A stretch of 11,780 bases of DNA. It comes from RGIG5952 sp045603485. GTDB taxonomy: Bacteria > Verrucomicrobiota > Kiritimatiellia > RFP12 > JAAYLN01. Shown piece by piece: positions 7,160-11,780 of this stretch. The DNA is taken from assembly GCA_045603485.1 (NCBI GenBank), contig JAZUMF010000097.1, positions 1-11,780 of the forward strand, in the 5' to 3' direction. Made by a program: the position numbers and the translations under genes. The notes under the pieces are model-generated. The model worked only from the letters and a program-made list of their open reading frames with translations, ran no database searches and was not told the origin of the DNA. Positions within the stretch are counted from its first letter, which is position 1. Each line of letters begins with the position of its first letter.

Positions 7160-8104
7160 ATGAGACCCAAGTGCATAGCTTTATTTGTTGCCGTTCTTTC
7201 TTCTATGATAGTATCGGCAGAAGAGTTTGTGCCGATATGGCCGGAGGGCAAAATGCCCTTCGGCCCGAAAAAAGATGCGACAATCGCTGCTGAGACCGTT
7301 TCAGAAAAGGGAATTGTAAAAAATGTCAGCGTCCCCGGGATTGAAGTATTCCTTCCCGAGAAGAAACCGTCAAGAGGCAGCATGGCTATCATTATATGTC
7401 CAGGCGGAGCATACGGGTGCCTCGACTATGAAAAGGAAGGTCGCCAGACCGCGCGCTATCTGCAGAAAATCGGTGTCGCAGCTTTTGTACTTAAATATCG
7501 CCTTCGACAGTATCCGAGAAAGGCGAGCCTCGCTGACTTGCAGCACGCAATGGCTGTTGTGAGAGCCAATGCCAAAAAGTGGAATATCGCGCCTAGCTAT
7601 GTCGGCGTGATGGGCTATTCCGCTGGCGGTCATTTGGCGATGCGCTCGGTGGCCGAATTCGGAAAGCGCGTCTACGAGCCAGTAGACGAAATCGACGAGC
7701 AAAGTGCTGACCCATCATTTGGCGTCTTTGTCTATGCGGCTTATCTTACGGCAGACAATAAAGGCACCATTAAAGAAGATGTAAAGCCGGCACTAAAGCC
7801 GGGCAACAGAAAGCTCTTCATGGTCTCAGGCCTTACAGACCTTTATCGCCACAATACGGTTGATTTCTTTACAGCCCATGTAAAAGCAAACAAGTGGCCG
7901 AGCATTGAAGCTCATTTCTTCCCCGATGCGGGGCATGGCTTCGGTGTAAATCCGCGACCTCGCAGCGATGCCGTGAAATGGGAAAGACTTTTAGCGACAT
8001 GGCTTAGAAGAATCGGGCGCGGCATTAAAGCCGACATCGACACCTCTGACGATACATACGACTTAACTCCTGTTGAATTTGCCGAAGGGGAGACGGAGGA
8101 TTGA
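7160..8104 (+). CDS. Exported alpha/beta-hydrolase, carbohydrate esterase-like (first of tandem pair, 314 aa)
   Basis: Residues 1-20 are a signal peptide (VSA before EEF). The fold signatures run in order. The oxyanion-loop motif CPGGAYG is at 80-86. YRLRQYPRKASLADLQ follows, the strand-helix block typical of bacterial esterases of the acetyl-xylan/feruloyl (BD-FAE-like) group. The nucleophile elbow is GYSAGG, with Ser154. The probable catalytic Asp227 is in GLTDLY and the catalytic His259 in GHGFG. All triad positions are filled, so it should be active. It probably removes acetyl or other acyl groups from a polysaccharide outside the cytoplasm, helping the neighbouring DUF4838 enzymes. It follows the larger DUF4838 gene by 10 bp and precedes its paralogue by 2 bp. 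The exact ester is inferred, not shown. Confidence 0.85.
   Translation: MRPKCIALFVAVLSSMIVSAEEFVPIWPEGKMPFGPKKDATIAAETVSEKGIVKNVSVPGIEVFLPEKKPSRGSMAIIICPGGAYGCLDYEKEGRQTARYLQKIGVAAFVLKYRLRQYPRKASLADLQHAMAVVRANAKKWNIAPSYVGVMGYSAGGHLAMRSVAEFGKRVYEPVDEIDEQSADPSFGVFVYAAYLTADNKGTIKEDVKPALKPGNRKLFMVSGLTDLYRHNTVDFFTAHVKANKWPSIEAHFFPDAGHGFGVNPRPRSDAVKWERLLATWLRRIGRGIKADIDTSDDTYDLTPVEFAEGETED
8095..8100 (+). promoter_or_regulatory. Ribosome binding site deciding the start of the second esterase
   Basis: GGAGGA lies at the end of the first esterase gene, 6 bp before the ATG at 8107. A TTG in frame at 8101 directly abuts it and is too close to be used, so 8107 is the start. Confidence 0.75.
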
Positions 8105-8106
8105 TA

Positions 8107-9024
8107 ATGCGTTTTATCGCCATTTTAATGATTGCCTTTTGCGCGATATCCTCCTTTGCCGAGGAGTTTGTTGCCATCTGGCCTGAAAGTAAAATGCCGA
8201 TAGGGTTGAAAAAGAATGTTACGATTGGGGAAGAGACCGCCTCACCCAAAGGAATTGTCAAAAATGTGTCAATTCCGGGCTTTGAAGTTTTTCTTCCCAC
8301 CAATAGCACAAAGCGCACAATGGCGATTCTTATATGTCCCGGCGGTGCATACGGATGCCTCGATTACGAAAAAGAAGGGCGCCGCACCGCCCGCCTCCTG
8401 CAAAAAGTGGGAATTGCCGCTTTTGTAATGAAATATCGCTTGCGCCAATACAGAGGGAATGCCGCACTTTCTGATGTGCAGCGTTCTCTTTCCCTTATTA
8501 GAGCAAATGCCAAAAAGTGGAATGTCTCGCCCAAGCACATTGGCGTGATAGGCTACTCGGCAGGCGGTCACTTGGCGATGCGCTCGGTTGCCGCCGATGG
8601 AAAACGCGTCTACGAGCCAATTGACGAGATTGACGCGCAAAGTGCGAAACCCTCATTTGCGGCATTTATCTATGGGGCGTATTTTACTGAAAAAGGAAAA
8701 ATCAATCCAAATGTAAAGGCGGCATTCAAGACAGATATAAAGATGTTTATGCTAACAGGGCTTGCCGACCTTTATCGCTTTAGCACTGTTGGATTTTTTG
8801 ACGCCTCGACAAAAGAAGAAAAAGCTCCAAATATCGAGGCGCATTTTTATCCGCAAGGGTGCCATGGATTTGGTGTTTCGACCAAGCCACATAACGATGT
8901 CTACCGCTGGGAAAGACTTCTCCTCGCGTGGCTCAGACGCATAGCGCGCGGTGAAAATACGGCAAATGTAGACAGCGCGGAAGAGTGCGAATATCTTTCA
9001 ATGATTCCAGATGGGGGCGACTAA
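8107..9024 (+). CDS. Exported alpha/beta-hydrolase, carbohydrate esterase-like (second of tandem pair, 305 aa)
   Basis: This is a close paralogue of the gene before it, from a tandem duplication. Both mature proteins begin EEFV-x-IWPE-x-KMP. They are identical across CPGGAYGCLDYEKEGR, RANAKKWN, GYSAGGHLAMRSVA and GKRVYEP. The signal peptide is residues 1-18 (SFA before EEF). The oxyanion loop is at 77-83, the nucleophile is Ser151, the probable acid is Asp221 (GLADLY) and the His is His253 (GCHGFG). The two differ mainly between the nucleophile and the His, where this copy is shorter (TEKGKINPNVKAAFKTD), and in their C-terminal tails. That pattern suggests the pair handle different esters or positions on the same glycan. 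The start 2 bp after the previous stop indicates co-translation. Confidence 0.85.
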   Translation: MRFIAILMIAFCAISSFAEEFVAIWPESKMPIGLKKNVTIGEETASPKGIVKNVSIPGFEVFLPTNSTKRTMAILICPGGAYGCLDYEKEGRRTARLLQKVGIAAFVMKYRLRQYRGNAALSDVQRSLSLIRANAKKWNVSPKHIGVIGYSAGGHLAMRSVAADGKRVYEPIDEIDAQSAKPSFAAFIYGAYFTEKGKINPNVKAAFKTDIKMFMLTGLADLYRFSTVGFFDASTKEEKAPNIEAHFYPQGCHGFGVSTKPHNDVYRWERLLLAWLRRIARGENTANVDSAEECEYLSMIPDGGD

Positions 9025-9042
9025 TTAAGAAAGGATGAACAT

Positions 9043-10077
9043 ATGAAATCGCGTCTTTCAAATTTCGGGATTTTAAGCGGTGCGCTTGTGAAATATGTCT
9101 TTCTCATAACTCTCGCCGCGCTTGTGACGGCTTTGATTTCGTCAACGGCATTAGCCGCAGATGATCCCGCTGCGAATTGGTCATTTACCAATAAATGGTG
9201 GGCGTATAAGAGCGGGAGCTACTATTATGCGACAAATGCATTAAAGTGGAAGATTTGGTTAAATGATTCTGACGCGTATAACAATATAAAAACCGGGGTT
9301 TTTCAATTTCGCAATGGCCCGACCTCAAGTCCATTTTGCTTGATAAATATCGGGGAAGGCGGCGTTCTTGATATGAGAAATATTATAGTTAACGATAAAT
9401 ATCCGATTACGAAACTGATATTAGGACAAAACAGTTTCAGGGGTTCTGGAGAAGGGTTCGATAAATTTTTAGTGAACAATTGCGGCACAATAAAAGGAAG
9501 TATTTTTTATAATTCTCAAGTGCAAGATGCGTATATAGAAGGGAATGCCACAACTATTCCAGTTAATGGTAATAAATACTTCGCTTATCAGTCAAGTCTT
9601 ACAAATCTGGTATTTCGCACACCACAATTAAAAAGTATAACTGATTACGGGTTTTTGTATGCCTGTAACGGGTTAAAACATCTTGAACTGTCATCAACGA
9701 ATCTGATTGAAATATCAGCAGGAAGCATCAATATAAGTTCCGCAAATATCGCGGCATATAAAGCACAACCGGAAACGCTGACCTTTTTAGGCGTTGCTCA
9801 ATCCAGCGCTTTTATCAATAAGCTTTTATATAACATTCCAGGAGTCGCGTCCTCATCTGAAACTGGTAAGAAAACGACGATATATGTTTCGAAAAGAAAA
9901 AAGTGGGGTTGGAAAGATTCCGGACTTATCAAACCACTTGAAGGCAATGAAGTTAATATCGCCCCCGAAGGATGTCTAGGTGTTTATGTCGTAGGGACCG
10001 CCCGCAAAGCATGGTTTGTTCACAAGGATTCGCCTTGGGAGGATAGACTGCCAGGCCTTAAATTCGTCATTCGGTAA
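9043..10077 (+). CDS. Exported LRR-like protein with C-terminal RKAW module (344 aa)
   Basis: AAGGA (9031-9035) lies 7 bp before the ATG, 18 bp after the previous stop. There is a long signal peptide with cleavage near residue 38 (TALA before ADD). The body has degenerate LRR-like strands (LTNLVFRTPQLKSITDYGF, then LKHLELSSTNLIEIS) and a GVLDMR block matching GVLDLR of the first LRR protein. The end matches that paralogue too: TTIYVSK, then APEGCLGVYV (C311) and RKAWFV (321-326). It extends about 18 residues past RKAW and ends GLKFVIR. The DNA looks more AT-rich than the esterase genes, and the repeats are weaker, so it may be fast-evolving. It is probably a surface or periplasmic binding protein, and the last gene of the operon. 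Confidence 0.7.
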   Translation: MKSRLSNFGILSGALVKYVFLITLAALVTALISSTALAADDPAANWSFTNKWWAYKSGSYYYATNALKWKIWLNDSDAYNNIKTGVFQFRNGPTSSPFCLINIGEGGVLDMRNIIVNDKYPITKLILGQNSFRGSGEGFDKFLVNNCGTIKGSIFYNSQVQDAYIEGNATTIPVNGNKYFAYQSSLTNLVFRTPQLKSITDYGFLYACNGLKHLELSSTNLIEISAGSINISSANIAAYKAQPETLTFLGVAQSSAFINKLLYNIPGVASSSETGKKTTIYVSKRKKWGWKDSGLIKPLEGNEVNIAPEGCLGVYVVGTARKAWFVHKDSPWEDRLPGLKFVIR

Positions 10078-10179
10078 ATGCTTTCAAATTGTGGTGATAT
10101 TGTCAAGTTAAACAGTCTGGAAAGTCGGTGCGGCATACCTCAATTATGGTTTAGACAGGTAATCAACCTTTGCAAACAA

Positions 10180-10199
10180 TAAAAATATTATTATTTTTA
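10180..10199. terminator. AT-only palindrome after the operon; weak terminator candidate
   Basis: TAAAAATA and TATTTTTA form a perfect 8-bp stem around a TTAT loop, about 100 bp after the last operon gene. The stem has no G or C and would be weak as an intrinsic terminator. It may instead be a bend or a regulator site upstream of the next promoter. No better terminator is visible between 10078 and 10325. Confidence 0.25.
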
Positions 10200-10234
10200 G
10201 AATATTGCATTACAGTGATTTATTTATTTTTTCA

Positions 10235-10244
10235 GGGGGGGGGG
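10235..10244 (+). repeat. Run of ten G just upstream of a promoter
   Basis: Ten consecutive G lie in an otherwise AT-rich gap and end 16 bp before the -35 box of the next gene. Runs of this length slip during replication in many bacteria and are a known basis for phase variation of surface proteins when they lie in or near promoters. Confidence 0.9.
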
Positions 10245-10260
10245 TGGCTTCCAAAGCAAT

Positions 10261-10290
10261 TTGACAGGCGTAAAAATAATGTATTAAAAT
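10261..10290 (+). promoter_or_regulatory. Sigma70-type promoter for the beta-strand surface protein
   Basis: The -35 box TTGACA (10261-10266) is a perfect consensus match. An 18-bp spacer separates it from TAAAAT (10285-10290), which matches the -10 consensus at five of six positions. Transcription would start near 10297, giving a leader of about 29 nt with GGGAG (10312-10316) 9 bp before the ATG. This makes the downstream gene a separate transcription unit. The G10 run lies just upstream, where it could alter activator or polymerase contacts. Confidence 0.65.
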
Positions 10291-10325
10291 TACATTAAAT
10301 TCACTTTCATTGGGAGATTTAGGCT

Positions 10326-11666
10326 ATGAAAAAGAATATACTTTGTTTTCTATTCGCCATGAGTTCTTTTGCGGTATTTGCCACAACCTATAAGTGGATT
10401 GGCGGAAGCACGGGTGATTGGGCTGTCGCCGAAAACTGGTCGCCTGCAGGTATCCCACAGTCAAAATTTGATACTGTAACATTTACCAACAGTGTCGCAT
10501 TAGCTCCTGCTTCCGATTTTTGCGGTATTTTTAGTGTGCCTGCAAATATTACGGTAAAGGCTTCGTATACAGCGCCTGCGCGCTTTTCTACGGCCGTCGT
10601 TGCCGGTGGCCGCTTTGAGAAGCATGGAAACGGTGCAGTGATTATTCATGCGGAAAACGGCAACTATTATGGCGGTATTGCCGTTATGGAGGGCACTGCT
10701 TCATTTGCAGGCAATGGAGTTTTGAATGCACCCGGTGTTTTCGGTAAATTAGAGGTTGCGTCTGGTGCAGAAGCGCGGATTATCGAGTCTCCATATGCTA
10801 CCCGTCACTCTGTAATTACATACGGTATCTTTGACAGTAGGGCTGAGGCGACTAGGCTTGCCGATTATAATTCTTATGATAAAATGCAAGCGAAGTGGAA
10901 TATTTTTGCCACAAATCCAACTGCATATAAGCGCAATCAGACTTACGCAGGTGCAAGTCAATATTTTCCCAATGCACCAGCCGCTCGTTTTTTGCCTGAT
11001 GAGCTTTATGCCGGCACTAATAAGAATTATGCCGCAGTGTCCAAGTGCATTTTGACGATGCCGCAAAAGGCCCTCTTTTCCTGGTACGCGTCAGATGGGT
11101 ATGGCTCGTCTTATTATTATATTGGTTCTGCCACTAGAAACCAAACAGGCTATCAAACGCTTAAGCAAATCGCTACTGCAGACGGCCTACTCCCATTTAC
11201 AGTCGCTGCAGCATGCGATGCAAAAGCTCACATACTATTAGAGTTTTATCCAGGTCGCTTACTTCCCAACTCAAAAATCGAATGCCGCCTTTCAGATAAT
11301 GTACTATGGAACGATGTTTGCTTCAGGGGGCTTTCTCTTGCTGAGAATGCAAAGTTTACAATCGCTGAAGACTGCGCCGTTGCCTTTTCTTTTGATGAAG
11401 ACCCTCAAATAGACGGTAAAGTGATTGCTGAGGGAACAAACTCTTATTTCTCTATAATGAGCTCATACCGCCCGGTTGATGTTGCATCGCTTACGGGATT
11501 TGCCGGAGTTTTGGAGCTGGGACTCTACGGAGAAATCTCAACATCAGCCGCTTGTAAAGATGAAAAGTATAGGGTGGTGGGTTACGGTAAAATCATTGAC
11601 ACCAAGTTTGATATGCTGCCAACCCTTGATAGCACATTTAACCTAAATTCGGCAGTTGGGGGCTGA
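10326..11666 (+). CDS. Exported surface protein with autotransporter-type beta-strand repeat (446 aa)
   Basis: Residues 1-19 are a signal peptide (AVFA before TTYKW). Residues 20-55 (YKWIGGSTGDWAVAENWSPA, then DTVTF) match the W-x-G-x(n)-W-x(n)-NW-x-P-G-x-P-x-x-x-D-x-V-x-F start seen in many large planctomycete and verrucomicrobial surface proteins. Residues about 95-128 (FEKHGNGAVII, then YYGGIAVMEGTASF) match one autotransporter-associated beta-strand repeat (PATR type). The middle is rich in Tyr and Ala with no domain I recognise. There is no beta-barrel, PEP-CTERM or LPXTG-like tail, so anchoring is unclear. The gene has its own promoter and is not part of the upstream operon. The end may be altered: one more G in GGGGG (11658-11662) would replace the stop and give a tail reading GLRIAV. 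The 100 bp after the gene show no supported gene. Confidence 0.75.
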   Translation: MKKNILCFLFAMSSFAVFATTYKWIGGSTGDWAVAENWSPAGIPQSKFDTVTFTNSVALAPASDFCGIFSVPANITVKASYTAPARFSTAVVAGGRFEKHGNGAVIIHAENGNYYGGIAVMEGTASFAGNGVLNAPGVFGKLEVASGAEARIIESPYATRHSVITYGIFDSRAEATRLADYNSYDKMQAKWNIFATNPTAYKRNQTYAGASQYFPNAPAARFLPDELYAGTNKNYAAVSKCILTMPQKALFSWYASDGYGSSYYYIGSATRNQTGYQTLKQIATADGLLPFTVAAACDAKAHILLEFYPGRLLPNSKIECRLSDNVLWNDVCFRGLSLAENAKFTIAEDCAVAFSFDEDPQIDGKVIAEGTNSYFSIMSSYRPVDVASLTGFAGVLELGLYGEISTSAACKDEKYRVVGYGKIIDTKFDMLPTLDSTFNLNSAVGG

Positions 11667-11780
11667 GAATTGCCGTTTAAGACAATAGGTTTACAATCGC
11701 TTCCATTGACTTGGGAGCTGTTTTTCGTTACCACTTTATTTTCTTCAGTCGATTAGAGTCAGCGGCTCCGGAAGGAGGCC

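Noticed and set aside
10326..11666. PEP-CTERM or autotransporter barrel at the end of the beta-strand protein
   Set aside because: No PEP motif, terminal membrane helix with basic tail, or barrel-length C-terminal region is present in the frame as given.
11764..11780. GC-rich stem (GGCTCC / GGAGGCC with GGAA loop) as a terminator of the last gene
   Set aside because: The stem has a bulge and the window ends before any T-run could be seen.

Overview
The window looks like an accessory, glycan-facing region of a PVC-group bacterium, most likely gut-type Kiritimatiellota or Lentisphaerota. This is inferred from the gene families present: DUF4838 proteins with GH67-like N-termini, BspA-like leucine-rich-repeat (LRR) proteins, 'autotransporter-associated' beta-strand surface proteins and a RayT-type transposase. 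There is no taxonomic marker gene. All real genes read on the + strand.

Left end (1-1208): the 3' part of a REP-associated tyrosine (RayT/Y1) transposase enters from the window edge. It is followed by about 630 bp without an intact gene. That stretch holds a perfect 10-bp hairpin, seven copies of an 11-bp near-palindrome (consensus GGGYCTGTCCC), and a 70-72 bp unit present twice. On either side of the repeats lie two pieces that read like fragments of a BspA-type LRR gene: an LRR repeat at about 592-669 and a terminal cap at 1089-1187. The simplest reading is that a transposase/REP module broke up an LRR gene.

Centre (1209-10077): six tightly packed genes (junctions of -4, +11, +10, +2 and +18 bp) form one probable operon. 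Order: DUF4838 protein, LRR protein, larger DUF4838 protein, two tandem alpha/beta-hydrolase esterases, and a second LRR-like protein. Every product begins with a signal peptide. The DUF4838 proteins resemble TIM-barrel glycoside hydrolases with a GH67-type N-domain, and the esterases resemble acetyl-xylan/feruloyl-type carbohydrate esterases. The two LRR-like proteins share a C-terminal module ending in RKAW and may be surface recognition or adhesion components. Together they look like an exported kit for recognising, de-esterifying and cutting an acylated, possibly uronate-containing polysaccharide. The substrate is unknown.

Right end (10078-11780): a 248-bp AT-rich gap carries an AT-only palindrome, a run of ten G, and a good sigma70-type promoter (TTGACA-N18-TAAAAT). 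The promoter drives a separately transcribed exported protein with an autotransporter-type beta-strand repeat. The G10 run sits just upstream of the -35 box, so slippage-based expression switching is possible. The 3' end of this last gene may be frameshifted at a GGGGG run.
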